Positions 1 through 8,479 of a stretch of 64,000 bases of DNA are shown piece by piece (within the stretch, counting starts at the first letter, position 1; the number at the start of each line of letters is the position of its first letter). The translations under genes and the position numbers were made by a program. Source of the DNA: Bradyrhizobium sp. PSBB068 (GTDB taxonomy: Bacteria; Pseudomonadota; Alphaproteobacteria; Rhizobiales; Xanthobacteraceae); the NCBI GenBank assembly GCA_016839165.1, contig CP069300.1:3720001-3784000 (forward strand), written 5' to 3'. Below the pieces are notes generated by a model that saw only the letters and a list, made by a program, of their open reading frames with translations, was not told where the DNA came from and searched no databases.

Positions 1-1262
1 ATCATATGCGCGCCGAGCAGCTGCCCGGTCTTCTTGTCGAACACCACCTTGACGAGGCCCTGGTCCTCGCCGAGCGCAATCGCCTTGCCGTTGCCGACGA
101 ACGGGAATCGGCCGACGCGGATCTCGCGGCCGCCTTCCTTGGCCTTGGCTTCCGTCAGGCCAACTGAGGCGACCTGCGGGTTGCAGTAGGTGCAGCCCGG
201 GATCAGCAGCTTGTCCATCGGATGCGGATGCAGGCCCTTGATCGCCTCGATGCAGACCACGCCCTCATGCTCGGCCTTGTGCGCCAGCATCGGCGGACCC
301 GCGACGTCGCCGATCGCGTAGATGCCGGGGATATTGGTCTTGCCGTAGCCGTCGATCACGATGCAGCCGCGGTCGGTTTTCACCCCGAGCTTCTCCAGCC
401 CGAGATTCTCGATATTGCCGACCACGCCGACCGCCGAGATCACGCGCTCGAATTCCTTGGTCTGCGGCTGGCCCTTGCCGTCGTCGATGGTCGCGACCAC
501 GCTGTCGGCCTTCTTCTCGAGCTTGGTCACCTTGGTCGAGGACATGATCTTGATGCCCATCTTCTCGAAGCGCTTACGCGCCAGGCCGGCGATCTCAGCA
601 TCCTCGACCGGGAGAATCTGCGGCAGCACCTCGACCACGGTGACGTCGGCGCCCATGGTGTGGAAGAACGAGGCGAATTCGATGCCGATCGCGCCCGAGC
701 CCACCACCAGCAGCGATTTCGGCATCCGCTCCGGCACCATCGCCTCGAAATAGGTCCAGATCAGTTTCTTGTCGGGCTCGAGCCCGGGCAGCACGCGCGG
801 CCGCGCGCCGGTCGCGACGATGATGTGCTTGGCCTGGTAGCTGCCCTCGCCGCTGGCGCCCTTCGGCGCCTCGACCGCGGACTTCTTCACGGTGATCTTG
901 CCGGGTGCGTCGATCGTGGCGTCGCCCCAGATCACCGTGACCTTGTTCTTCTTCATCAGGAAGCCGACACCGTCATTGAGGCGCTTCGAGACACCGCGCG
1001 AACGCTGCACCACGGCCTTCGGATCGAAGCCGACATTGTCCGCCGACAGTCCGTAATCCTTGGCGTGCTGCATGTAGTGGTAGATCTCCGCCGAGCGCAG
1101 CAGCGCCTTGGTCGGGATGCAGCCCCAGTTCAGGCAGATGCCGCCGAGATAGGATTTCTCCACGATCGCGGTCTTGAACCCGAGCTGCGCGGCGCGGATC
1201 GCGGTCACGTAGCCGCCGGGGCCGGAGCCGATGATGATGACGTCGAAGGATGTGTCGGCCAT
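1..1262 (-). CDS. lpdA: Dihydrolipoyl dehydrogenase (E3), C-terminus cut by window edge
   Basis: Flavoprotein that reoxidises dihydrolipoyl groups of the pyruvate dehydrogenase complex, passing electrons to NAD+. The N-terminus has the FAD-binding GSGPGG at residues 12-17 and the redox-active disulfide in GGICLNWGC, with Cys43 and Cys48 four residues apart. The ATG at 1262 is the natural family start. About 420 codons lie in the window; the family is usually about 465-475 residues, so roughly 50 C-terminal residues (dimer interface and active-site His-Glu) are outside. It is the last visible gene of the pdh operon, 17 bases after a small membrane gene. The frame is intact throughout. Confidence 0.96.
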   Translation of the reverse strand, partial: MADTSFDVIIIGSGPGGYVTAIRAAQLGFKTAIVEKSYLGGICLNWGCIPTKALLRSAEIYHYMQHAKDYGLSADNVGFDPKAVVQRSRGVSKRLNDGVGFLMKKNKVTVIWGDATIDAPGKITVKKSAVEAPKGASGEGSYQAKHIIVATGARPRVLPGLEPDKKLIWTYFEAMVPERMPKSLLVVGSGAIGIEFASFFHTMGADVTVVEVLPQILPVEDAEIAGLARKRFEKMGIKIMSSTKVTKLEKKADSVVATIDDGKGQPQTKEFERVISAVGVVGNIENLGLEKLGVKTDRGCIVIDGYGKTNIPGIYAIGDVAGPPMLAHKAEHEGVVCIEAIKGLHPHPMDKLLIPGCTYCNPQVASVGLTEAKAKEGGREIRVGRFPFVGNGKAIALGEDQGLVKVVFDKKTGQLLGAHM

Positions 1263-1279
1263 GGCGGCTCCCGTTCAAC

Positions 1280-1522
1280 TCAATCTGTGGCGCCGCGGGC
1301 GCGGCTTCTTGCGATCAATGACCTGACCAGCCATTCGAACCCGATTACCACGGCCATGATGGCCAGGGCCGTCGGCACGATCGGCTGGGCGATGTTCCGC
1401 GCCAGCTGTTCGCCGGCGAAGAACGCGGAGTGCACCAGATCCAACCCGACCGGGTTGAGCACCAGCACAGCCGACAGCAGCAGCGAGATCCAGGGCCAGC
1501 GCGTGCGGGCCGTGCCGGCCAT
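1280..1522 (-). CDS. Small membrane protein in the pdh operon (80 aa)
   Basis: No function recognised. The 80-residue product has two hydrophobic segments, at about residues 10-26 (ISLLLSAVLVLN region) and 45-66 (ALAIMAVVIGFEWLV), followed by a basic tail rich in Arg, so both ends are probably cytoplasmic. Its ATG at 1522 follows directly on the TGA of the upstream 58-residue membrane gene, with no base between them, which points to translational coupling. It lies between pdhC and lpdA in the same direction. Codon use is like the neighbours. It is probably an inner-membrane protein; a link to pyruvate dehydrogenase is inferred from position only. Confidence 0.75.
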   Translation of the reverse strand: MAGTARTRWPWISLLLSAVLVLNPVGLDLVHSAFFAGEQLARNIAQPIVPTALAIMAVVIGFEWLVRSLIARSRARGATD

Positions 1523-1699
1523 TCATCGGTACTCCTGCCACACCGTACCGAGGAATATGGTCCACGCCAGCGCCAGCACGCCAGCACCGATCATCATGAG
1601 CCTGAACTGGAACGTCGATATCAGGTCGCGGTTGACCGCGACGAGCAGCGCAACGGCGATGGCGGCGAGCAGAACGTACGGACCTGACATCGCGTACAT
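1523..1699 (-). CDS. Very small membrane protein in the pdh operon (58 aa)
   Basis: A 58-codon gene beginning MYAMSGPYVLLAAIAV and ending GTVWQEYR. Two hydrophobic stretches (about residues 7-21 and 34-52) are separated by a short polar loop containing NRD, giving a helical hairpin. The start at 1699 lies 12 bases past the pdhC stop codon, and its TGA is immediately followed by the ATG of the 80-residue membrane gene. The two look like a co-translated pair between pdhC and lpdA. No family was recognised. An ATG at the fourth codon is an alternative start. The case rests on length, hydrophobicity and tight packing, so it is moderately secure. Confidence 0.68.
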   Translation of the reverse strand: MYAMSGPYVLLAAIAVALLVAVNRDLISTFQFRLMMIGAGVLALAWTIFLGTVWQEYR

Positions 1700-1711
1700 G
1701 GCTGATGCCCG

Positions 1712-3070
1712 TCACACCATCATCATCACGGGGTTTTCGATCAGCTGCTTGAAGGCGCCGATCAGCTCGGCGCCGAGCGCGCCGTCGATCGCGCGGTGAT
1801 CGCACGACAAGGTGACGCTCATGATGTTCGCGATCTCGATCTTGCCGCCACGCACGACGGGACGCTCCTCCGAGGTGCCGACCGCGAGGATCGAAGCGTG
1901 CGGCGGGTTGATCACGGCGGTGAAGTGGTTGATGCCGTACATGCCGAGGTTGGACACCGCGGTGGTGCCGCCCTGGTATTCTTCCGGCTTCAGCTTGCGG
2001 GCGCGGGCGCGGGCGGCGAAATCCTTCATCTCGTTGGAGATGGTCGACAGCGTCTTGGTCTCGGCCTTGCGGATGATCGGCGTGATCAGGCCGCCCGGCA
2101 TCGCCACCGCGACGCCGACGTCGGAATGCTTGTGCTTGAGCATGCCGCCTTCGGTCCAGCTGACGTTGCAGTTCGGGATCTTCTGCAGCGCGACCGCCAT
2201 CGCCTTGATGACGAAATCGTTGACCGAGATCTTGTAGAGCGGCTTCTTCTCCTTGTCCTTCGGCGCAGCCGCGTTGATCTCCTCGCGCGCGGCGAGCAGC
2301 TTGCCGATGTCGCAGTCGATGGTCAGGTAGAAGTGCGGGACGTTCTGCACCGAGGCGGTGAGACGCTGCGCGATGGTGCGGCGCATGCCGTCATGCGGCA
2401 CGACCTCGTAGGAGCCGGGCTCGAACAGCGCCAGGATCTGCTTGTCCGACATTGACGGCGCGATGCTCGGGCCAGCCGCGGCGGGCGCGGCCGCCGGCGC
2501 CTTCAGGCCCTTGCCGGACTTGGCGTCGTCGACGTCGCGCGCGATGACGCGGCCGTGCGGGCCGGTGCCGGTGATGCGGCCGAGATCGATGCCGGCTTCC
2601 TTTGCCAATCGGCGCGCCAGCGGCGACGAGAACACGCGGGCGTGGCCGTTGGCCTGCGCGGCGGGCGCCGCAGCGGGCTGTGGTACCGGCGCCGCGGACG
2701 GCGCCGGAGCTGCCGTCGGAGCAGGTGCAGCGGCAGCCGCGGCCTGGGCGGCAGGCTTCGGGGGCTCGGCGGGCTTCGGCGCAGGTGCTGCGCCGGCTCC
2801 GGCGCTGGCTGCCGCCTTCACGTCCTCGCCATCGCCGGCCAGGACAGCGATCACGTCGTTGACCGGCACGTCCTGGGTGCCCTCGGGCACCAGGATCTTG
2901 GCGATCGTGCCTTCATCGACCGCCTCGACTTCCATCGTCGCCTTGTCGGTCTCGATCTCCGCGATCACGTCGCCGGACTTGACCTTGTCGCCCTCTTTCT
3001 TGAGCCACTTGGCGAGGTTGCCCTTTTCCATCGTCGGCGACAGCGCGGGCATGAGAATATTGATCGGCAT
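1712..3070 (-). CDS. pdhC: Pyruvate dehydrogenase E2, dihydrolipoamide acetyltransferase
   Basis: Core subunit of pyruvate dehydrogenase; it transfers the acetyl group from lipoate to CoA. The 452-residue protein has an N-terminal lipoyl domain with the lipoyl-lysine Lys43 in ETDKATME, a long Ala/Pro linker at about 81-142, a peripheral-subunit-binding domain at about 146-182, and a catalytic domain ending in DHRAIDG, where His425 and Asp429 fit the HxxxDG active site. The ATG at 3070 begins [12 protein letters not shown], the normal E2 start. The open frame runs further upstream, but that part overlaps the DUF5076 gene in another frame. It is 2 bases downstream of the DUF5076 gene. Confidence 0.97.
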   Translation of the reverse strand: MPINILMPALSPTMEKGNLAKWLKKEGDKVKSGDVIAEIETDKATMEVEAVDEGTIAKILVPEGTQDVPVNDVIAVLAGDGEDVKAAASAGAGAAPAPKPAEPPKPAAQAAAAAAPAPTAAPAPSAAPVPQPAAAPAAQANGHARVFSSPLARRLAKEAGIDLGRITGTGPHGRVIARDVDDAKSGKGLKAPAAAPAAAGPSIAPSMSDKQILALFEPGSYEVVPHDGMRRTIAQRLTASVQNVPHFYLTIDCDIGKLLAAREEINAAAPKDKEKKPLYKISVNDFVIKAMAVALQKIPNCNVSWTEGGMLKHKHSDVGVAVAMPGGLITPIIRKAETKTLSTISNEMKDFAARARARKLKPEEYQGGTTAVSNLGMYGINHFTAVINPPHASILAVGTSEERPVVRGGKIEIANIMSVTLSCDHRAIDGALGAELIGAFKQLIENPVMMMV

Positions 3071-3072
3071 TG

Positions 3073-3378
3073 TCAGTGACCTTGTTGCGACCGCGGTTTG
3101 GTTTGGCCCATGTCGGTCGGCCGGGCGATTTCGGCTTCGAACATCTCGACGATGCGCGCGAGCGCTTCGTCCTCGGTGTATTCGCTCTCGCGCGAATAGG
3201 CGCGCGCAGCGTGACGGGCGATGTCGACGAGCATCAGCCCCCACATGTCCGGCTCCTCGAAGGCGCGCTGGAACGCGATCGACAGCCCGCCGTCGACGAC
3301 AAACGCGCGCAGCACCTCGACGGCGTCGTCGCGGCCCATCACGTCGGGCGGCAGCGGCTGCTCCTTGGGACCGGCCAT
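3073..3378 (-). CDS. DUF5076 domain-containing protein
   Basis: A 101-residue soluble protein. The pattern [14 protein letters not shown], then [32 protein letters not shown] and [17 protein letters not shown] matches the DUF5076 family as I know it from rhizobial pyruvate dehydrogenase operons. It sits between pdhB and pdhC with only 5 and 2 bases of spacing, so it must be co-translated with the E1 and E2 subunits. No catalytic motif is visible and the function is unknown. A chaperone-like, assembly or regulatory role for the complex is a guess from position. Confidence 0.88.
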   Translation of the reverse strand: MAGPKEQPLPPDVMGRDDAVEVLRAFVVDGGLSIAFQRAFEEPDMWGLMLVDIARHAARAYSRESEYTEDEALARIVEMFEAEIARPTDMGQTKPRSQQGH

Positions 3379-3383
3379 CGGCG

Positions 3384-4784
3384 CTACCGGTAGGACACGG
3401 CCTTGGCGGCCGCGACCACCTCGGCGACGGAAGGCAGGGCGAGCTTTTCGAGATTGGCCGCGTAGGGCATCGGCACGTCCTTGCCTGAGACACGCGCGAC
3501 CGGCGCGTCGAGATAGTCGAACGCATGCTCCATGATGCGCGCGGCGACCTCGGAGCCGACACCGCTCTGCTGCCAGCCCTCCTCCACCGTGACCGCGCGG
3601 CCGGTCTTCTTCACCGAGTTGATGACGGTCTCGGTGTCCATCGGACGGATGGTGCGCAGATCGATCACCTCGGCCTCGATGCCTTCCTTGGCGAGCTCGT
3701 CGGCGGCCTTCAGCGCGTAGGACATGCCCATCGCCCAGGAGACGATGGTGACGTCCTTGCCGGCGCGGGCAATGCGCGCCTTGCCGATCGGCACCACGAA
3801 GTCGGGCAGCTTCGGCACCTCGCCGGTGTGGCCGTACAGCATTTCATTCTCGAGGAAGACCACCGGATTGGGATCGCGGATCGCGGCCTTGAGCAGGCCC
3901 TTGTAGTCGGCGGCCGAGTACGGCGCGATCACCTTGAGGCCCGGGATCTGCGAGTACCAGGCGGCGTAGTCCTGGCTGTGCTGGGCCGCAACGCGCGCGG
4001 CGGCGCCGTTCGGTCCGCGGAACACGATCGAGCAGCCCATCTGGCCGCCGGACATATAGAGCGTCTTGGCGGCGGAGTTGATGATCTGGTCGATCGCCTG
4101 CATGGCGAAGTTCCAGGTCATGAACTCGACGATCGGCTTCAGTCCGGCCATCGCCGCGCCGACGCCGACGCCGGCAAAGCCGTGCTCGGTGATCGGCGTG
4201 TCGATCACGCGCCGCGCGCCGAACTCCTGCAACAGGCCCTGCGTCACCTTGTAGGCGCCCTGATACTCGGCGACCTCCTCGCCCATGATGAAGACGTCGC
4301 CGTCGCGGCGCATCTCCTCGGCCATCGCATCGCGCAACGCCTCGCGGATGGTCTGGGTGATCATCTCGGTGCCCGCCGGGATTTCCGGATCGGGCAGTGC
4401 TTCGCTGACCGGTGCAGCCGGCGCCTTCGCCGCGGGCTGCGGCGCTTCCGCCTTTGCATCTCGCTTGGCTTCAGCAGCAGGCGCCTCCGCAGCCTTCGGC
4501 GCAGGAGCCGCGGGCACCTTGGCGAGGTCGGCGGCGCTTTCGCCATCGGCCAGGATGGTGGCGATCGGCGTGTTCACCGCGACATCGGCGGTGCCTTCCG
4601 GAATCAGGATCTTGCCGAGCGTGCCCTCGTCGGTGGCCTCGACCTCCATCGTCGCCTTGTCGGTCTCGATCTCGGCGATGACGTCACCGGACTTGATGGT
4701 CTCGCCTTCCTTCTTCAGCCATTTGGCGAGGTTGCCCTTCTCCATGGTGGGCGACAGCGCAGGCATCAGCACTTGAATGGGCAT
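3384..4784 (-). CDS. pdhB: Pyruvate dehydrogenase E1 beta subunit with N-terminal lipoyl domain
   Basis: Beta subunit of the thiamine-diphosphate-dependent E1 heterotetramer. At 466 residues it is longer than a standard E1 beta (about 325-330) because residues 1-80 are a lipoyl domain with Lys43 in ETDKATME, nearly identical to that of E2. An Ala/Pro/Glu-rich linker follows to about residue 140. The catalytic part carries the family stretches [32 protein letters not shown] and [16 protein letters not shown]. This fusion is known for alphaproteobacterial PDH complexes. It lies 45 bases after pdhA and 5 bases before the DUF5076 gene. Confidence 0.97.
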   Translation of the reverse strand: MPIQVLMPALSPTMEKGNLAKWLKKEGETIKSGDVIAEIETDKATMEVEATDEGTLGKILIPEGTADVAVNTPIATILADGESAADLAKVPAAPAPKAAEAPAAEAKRDAKAEAPQPAAKAPAAPVSEALPDPEIPAGTEMITQTIREALRDAMAEEMRRDGDVFIMGEEVAEYQGAYKVTQGLLQEFGARRVIDTPITEHGFAGVGVGAAMAGLKPIVEFMTWNFAMQAIDQIINSAAKTLYMSGGQMGCSIVFRGPNGAAARVAAQHSQDYAAWYSQIPGLKVIAPYSAADYKGLLKAAIRDPNPVVFLENEMLYGHTGEVPKLPDFVVPIGKARIARAGKDVTIVSWAMGMSYALKAADELAKEGIEAEVIDLRTIRPMDTETVINSVKKTGRAVTVEEGWQQSGVGSEVAARIMEHAFDYLDAPVARVSGKDVPMPYAANLEKLALPSVAEVVAAAKAVSYR

Positions 4785-4829
4785 ATCGGCTCCCGAAATC
4801 GGTCTTGAAATTCTTCTGCGCGGGTGGGG

Positions 4830-5849
4830 TCAGCGGTAGATGTCGGTGTAGAGCTCGGATGCATCCGGCTCCGGATCGTGCTGCGCGAAGTCGGCGGCTT
4901 CGTTGACGATCTCGCGCACCTCGCCGTCGATCGCCTTCAGATCCTGCTCGCTCACGCCTGAGGCCAGCAAGCGGTTGCGCACCTGCTCGATCGGGTCATG
5001 GTCGTGACGAACCTTTTCGACTTCCTCGCGGGTGCGGTACTTCGCGGGATCGGACATCGAGTGGCCGCGGTAGCGGTAGGTCTGCATCTCCAGGATGATC
5101 GGACCGTTGCCGCCTCGGCACCATGCCGTGGCCTCATCGGCGGCGGCCTTGACCGCACGTACGTCCATGCCGTCGACCTGCTTGCCGGGGATGTTGAAAG
5201 ACACGCCGCGCTTGGAGAAGTCCTGCTGGGCCGAGGCGCGCGACACCGCGGTGCCCATCGCATAGCGATTGTTCTCGATCACGTAGATCACCGGCAGCTT
5301 CCACAGTTCGGCCATGTTGAAGCTTTCGTAGACCTGGCCCTGATTGGCCGCGCCGTCGCCGAAATAGGTCACGCTGACGTTATCGTTGCCGCGATAGCGG
5401 TTGGCGAACGCAAGGCCGGTGCCGAGCGACACCTGCGCGCCCACGATTCCGTGACCGCCGTAGAAATGCTTCTCCTTGCTGAACATGTGCATGGAGCCGC
5501 CCTTGCCGCGGGAATAGCCGCCGCGGCGTCCGGTCAGTTCTGCCATCACGCCCCTGGCTTCCATGTCGCAGGCCAGCATGTGGCCGTGGTCGCGGTAGCC
5601 CGTTATGACCTCGTCGCCCTGCTTCAGCGCCATCTGCATGCCGACCACGACCGCTTCCTGGCCGATATAGAGATGGCAGAAGCCGCCGATCGCGCCCATG
5701 CCGTAGAGCTGACCGGCCTTCTCCTCGAAGCGCCGGATCAGGAGCATGTCCCGCAGTGCCTTGAGCTCCTGCTCCCTGCTGAATTCGGGGGGAGAGCCAG
5801 CCTTGTCCTGACCTGATTCCTTCGCGACGCTTTTCTTGGGTGCGGCCAT
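4830..5849 (-). CDS. pdhA: Pyruvate dehydrogenase E1 alpha subunit
   Basis: Catalyses the thiamine-diphosphate-dependent decarboxylation of pyruvate together with PdhB. The 339-residue protein has the cofactor motif GDG at 164-166 followed by NN at 193-194, the conserved loop GYRDHGHML near residues 84-92, GGSMHMF near 117-123, and RYRGHSMSDP near the C-terminal third. A lysine-rich N-terminal extension of about 25 residues precedes the domain. ATG at 5849. It is the first gene of the pdh operon; the 159 bases upstream separate it from the FtsB-like gene in the same direction and probably hold the operon promoter. Confidence 0.97.
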   Translation of the reverse strand: MAAPKKSVAKESGQDKAGSPPEFSREQELKALRDMLLIRRFEEKAGQLYGMGAIGGFCHLYIGQEAVVVGMQMALKQGDEVITGYRDHGHMLACDMEARGVMAELTGRRGGYSRGKGGSMHMFSKEKHFYGGHGIVGAQVSLGTGLAFANRYRGNDNVSVTYFGDGAANQGQVYESFNMAELWKLPVIYVIENNRYAMGTAVSRASAQQDFSKRGVSFNIPGKQVDGMDVRAVKAAADEATAWCRGGNGPIILEMQTYRYRGHSMSDPAKYRTREEVEKVRHDHDPIEQVRNRLLASGVSEQDLKAIDGEVREIVNEAADFAQHDPEPDASELYTDIYR

Positions 5850-6008
5850 GGCAATTCCGGGTGAGAGAAGTCGAAGAACCCTCTCTAACCCAACTCAAAT
5901 CACCTTGGAAGGATTGCGTTCGCCCGATGGAATTTTGCTATGCCGCAGTGCAGCGCGGCGCGACACTTTTGTGATAGTGCGCGATTGTTTTTGAAATTTG
6001 AGAACGCG

Positions 6009-6326
6009 TCAGTTCGACTTGTTGATCCGAACCAGATCACGCGGGTTGGCGTAGTCGAGCTGGAAGCGCGCGCGCTCGTCCAGCATGTCGGGATCGACCC
6101 GGTCCGACCGCAACAGCGACACCCGCTGCTCGCCCTCGGCGCGTTCCTTCTTCAACCGCGCGAGCTCCGAGGTCAGCGCGATGATTTCCTGATCGAGCTC
6201 CTGGCGCGCGTTCAGGCCGTATTTGCCGGTGTAGGCGTTGACGCCGAAATAGCCGACCATCAGCGCCGCCAGCGTGTAGAGCGCGAGCCCGGTCAGAATC
6301 GATTTGAGGCGTGTACGGGAGACCAT
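6009..6326 (-). CDS. Septum formation initiator family protein (FtsB/DivIC-like)
   Basis: Small bitopic cell-division protein; the FtsB/DivIC family links the divisome to septal peptidoglycan synthesis. The 105 residues show a short basic N-terminus, one transmembrane helix at about 8-28 (ILTGLALYTLAALMVGYFG), then a coiled-coil stretch at about 42-75 with repeated Leu/Glu/Arg (LDQEIIALTSELARLKKE) and a C-terminal DMLDERARFQLDYANPRDLV typical of the family. It is upstream of pdhA in the same direction, an arrangement I recall from other alphaproteobacteria (eno, divIC, pdhA). Here a block of accessory genes separates it from eno. Confidence 0.9.
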   Translation of the reverse strand: MVSRTRLKSILTGLALYTLAALMVGYFGVNAYTGKYGLNARQELDQEIIALTSELARLKKERAEGEQRVSLLRSDRVDPDMLDERARFQLDYANPRDLVRINKSN

Positions 6327-6415
6327 GGCCGCAAAGATGCGGCCATGGGGTTAATGGAGTGCTAAAGCGCGGCCACTTGACCAGCAAGGCGCTGCGCACT
6401 TTTCCGGATATGCGC

Positions 6416-6967
6416 TCAGCGGTTCTGCTTTTCGACGAAGGCCGCGAAGGCGTCGAGATACTGCTGCAGCACGCCCTTGAGCGACTCCTTGGTCAGCTCG
6501 CCCTTGTCGTCGAAAGCATCGCCGACGCCGTTGAGATAGGCTTCCGGCTGGCCGAGGATCGGACCGGAAATCCCCGGCAGGATGTTCTGCAGATGCTTCA
6601 CCGCGCTGACGCCGCCGAGCGGGCCCGGCGAATTGCCGATGATGCCGATCGGCTTGCCGATGAACGAGCTCTTGCCATAGGGCCGCGAGGCGACGTCGAT
6701 CGCGTTCTTCAGCACGCCCGGGATCGAGCGGTTGTATTCCGGGGTCACGAACAGCACGCCGTTCGACTTCTGCAGCTTCTCGCGGAAGGCGAGCCAGTCC
6801 GCCGGCGGGGCCCCCTCGAGGTCCTGGTTGAAGAAGGAAATGCCCTGAAGCGTCGTGACGTCGAGCTGCAGCGAAGCGGGCGCGAGCTTGGCCAGCGCAT
6901 TGGCGATCTTGAGCGACAGGCTCTCCTTGCGGATGCTGCCGACGATGGTGACGATGTTATAGGCCAT
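6416..6967 (-). CDS. NAD(P)H-dependent FMN reductase family protein
   Basis: Flavodoxin-like oxidoreductase of 183 residues. The FMN phosphate loop GSIRKESLSLKIANAL is at about residues 10-25, and the second flavin-binding element TPEYNRSIPGVLKNAIDV lies near 75-92, followed by KPIGIIGNSPGPLGG. These are the marks of the NADPH:FMN reductase/azoreductase family, which includes chromate and quinone reductases. The ATG at 6967 has a purine-rich GAGGGGGAA about 5 bases upstream. It is a single-gene unit. The physiological substrate cannot be told; quinone, FMN or chromate are possible. Confidence 0.9.
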   Translation of the reverse strand: MAYNIVTIVGSIRKESLSLKIANALAKLAPASLQLDVTTLQGISFFNQDLEGAPPADWLAFREKLQKSNGVLFVTPEYNRSIPGVLKNAIDVASRPYGKSSFIGKPIGIIGNSPGPLGGVSAVKHLQNILPGISGPILGQPEAYLNGVGDAFDDKGELTKESLKGVLQQYLDAFAAFVEKQNR

Positions 6968-7251
6968 AGCAAATTCCCCCTCGGGTTCGCGTGAAACTCG
7001 CTTATCTCACCTACCGGCGCATCAAGAAAGATGCAAGTGCATGGATCATCCAATTCCGGAAACGCAGCGTTCACGGAATTGACCGTACGGCCATGAGCCG
7101 CCACGGCTCAAGCGCGCGCACGGTGCCACGGTGCCCGGGGAGCGCGTCTTCCAACCGAAACCTGCGCCGGGCACGGCCCCGGGGCCAATTGTCGACACGT
7201 TCTTCCAACCATACTGTCGCCGGATTCCACGCACCATCGGGCTGACCGGAA

Positions 7252-8367
7252 ATGGCAGAGCGCAAGAGACGGGTTGCAATCCTGTTCGGCGGACGATCCG
7301 CCGAACATGACGTGTCGCGGGCGTCGGCGGCGAACGTGCTTCGCTCGCTCGACCCGGATCGCTATGAGGTCACGGCGATCGGCATCACCCGGGATGGCCG
7401 CTGGATCGTCGCCGATGCCGGAAACGGCGCGGGCGCGGGTGGCGGCGCGCTGACCATTCCGGATCATGGGCCCCAGCTCGCACTGCTGCCGGGCGGCCAG
7501 GGCCGTGTCGTGGTGCTGCAGGGGCCGGGCGCGGCGCCGGCGGAATTGCCGGCGTTCGACGTCGTCTTCCCGGTGCTGCATGGCCCGAACGGCGAGGACG
7601 GCACCGTGCAGGGGGCGCTGGAACTGTCCGACGTCGCCTATGTCGGCTCGCGCGTGATGGGCTCGGCGGCCGGCATGGACAAGGATATCGCCAAGCGCCT
7701 GCTGCGCGAGGCGGGATTGCCGATCGTTCCCTTTGTCGTGATGTCCGCCGCGGCTCCCGTCAGCTATGACGACGCGGTCAACGCCCTCGGATCGCAGGAG
7801 CTGTTCGTCAAGCCTGCCAACATGGGATCATCGGTCGGCGTGTCGAAGGCGCGCGATGCGGCGGAGTTCGAGGCAGGCTGCAGACTGGCGTTCCGCTTCG
7901 ATACCAAGCTCCTGATCGAACGCTGTGTTGCGCCGATCCGGGAAATCGAGTGCTCCGTGCTCGAGGATGCCGAGGGCCACATCCGCGCCTCCCAACTCGG
8001 CGAGATCGTGCCGTCCGACAAGCACGGCTTCTACTCCTACGACGCGAAATACCTCGATGCGGAGGGCGCCTTGCTTCAGGTGCCCGCCGACGTCCCGCCG
8101 GCTGTCGCGGATCGCATCAGGGAGCTCGCGATCAAGACGTTTCGTGTGCTGGGTTGCGAAGGCATGGCGCGCATCGACTTCTTCCTGCACGGCGAGGAGG
8201 CGTTCGTGAACGAGGCGAACACCCTGCCCGGCTTCACCAACATCAGCATGTATCCCCGGCTGTGGGAGGCCAGCGGCCTGCCGCAATCCGCACTGATGGA
8301 TGTGCTGATCGGCCATGCCCTGGAGCGTCACAAGCGCTCCAGGGCATTGGCGTTCGAGCGCGACTAG
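7252..8367 (+). CDS. ddl: D-alanine--D-alanine ligase
   Basis: Cytoplasmic ATP-grasp enzyme that joins two D-alanines for the peptidoglycan stem peptide. The 371-residue sequence starts with the family hallmark VAILFGGRSAEHDVS, has HGPNGEDGTVQG near residues 109-120, the ATP-grasp stretch FVKPANMGSSVGV near 184-196, and the C-terminal EANTLPGFTNISMYP with metal-binding Glu/Asn. At about 370 residues it resembles the longer DdlA type more than DdlB of about 305. It stands alone rather than in a division/cell-wall cluster, so it may be a second copy. The TAG stop runs directly into a palindromic repeat. Confidence 0.95.
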   Translation: MAERKRRVAILFGGRSAEHDVSRASAANVLRSLDPDRYEVTAIGITRDGRWIVADAGNGAGAGGGALTIPDHGPQLALLPGGQGRVVVLQGPGAAPAELPAFDVVFPVLHGPNGEDGTVQGALELSDVAYVGSRVMGSAAGMDKDIAKRLLREAGLPIVPFVVMSAAAPVSYDDAVNALGSQELFVKPANMGSSVGVSKARDAAEFEAGCRLAFRFDTKLLIERCVAPIREIECSVLEDAEGHIRASQLGEIVPSDKHGFYSYDAKYLDAEGALLQVPADVPPAVADRIRELAIKTFRVLGCEGMARIDFFLHGEEAFVNEANTLPGFTNISMYPRLWEASGLPQSALMDVLIGHALERHKRSRALAFERD

Positions 8368-8412
8368 CATGATCCGGAAAAGTGCGAAGCGGTTTTCCGG
8401 AAGGATCATGCT
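8366..8412. repeat. REP-like palindrome, family A
   Basis: Imperfect inverted repeat: AGCATGATCCGGAAAA on the left and TTTTCCGGAAGGATCATGCT on the right, around a short GC-rich spacer. It overlaps the last two bases of the ddl stop codon. A diverged relative with the same AGCATGATCCGGA start lies at 26431-26478. Such elements are common between genes in Bradyrhizobium; the transcript would fold into a long hairpin and could act as a 3' end stabiliser or terminator. Confidence 0.75.
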
Positions 8413-8479
8413 CAAACAAGAATCCAAAGCGCGCGATGACGATTCAACTTAATCTCATCGCGCTTTAGCCTCCGCGCGG

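Noticed and set aside
222..1799. Long plus-strand open frame opposite lpdA
   Set aside because: Antisense shadow in GC-rich DNA: Arg/His/Asp-rich low-complexity translation, no family, and the minus strand carries unmistakable lpdA.
6385..6420. Fragment GCGCACTTTTCCGGATATGCGC similar to family A repeats
   Set aside because: Only half of the palindrome is present and it overlaps the end of the FMN reductase gene; too short to call.
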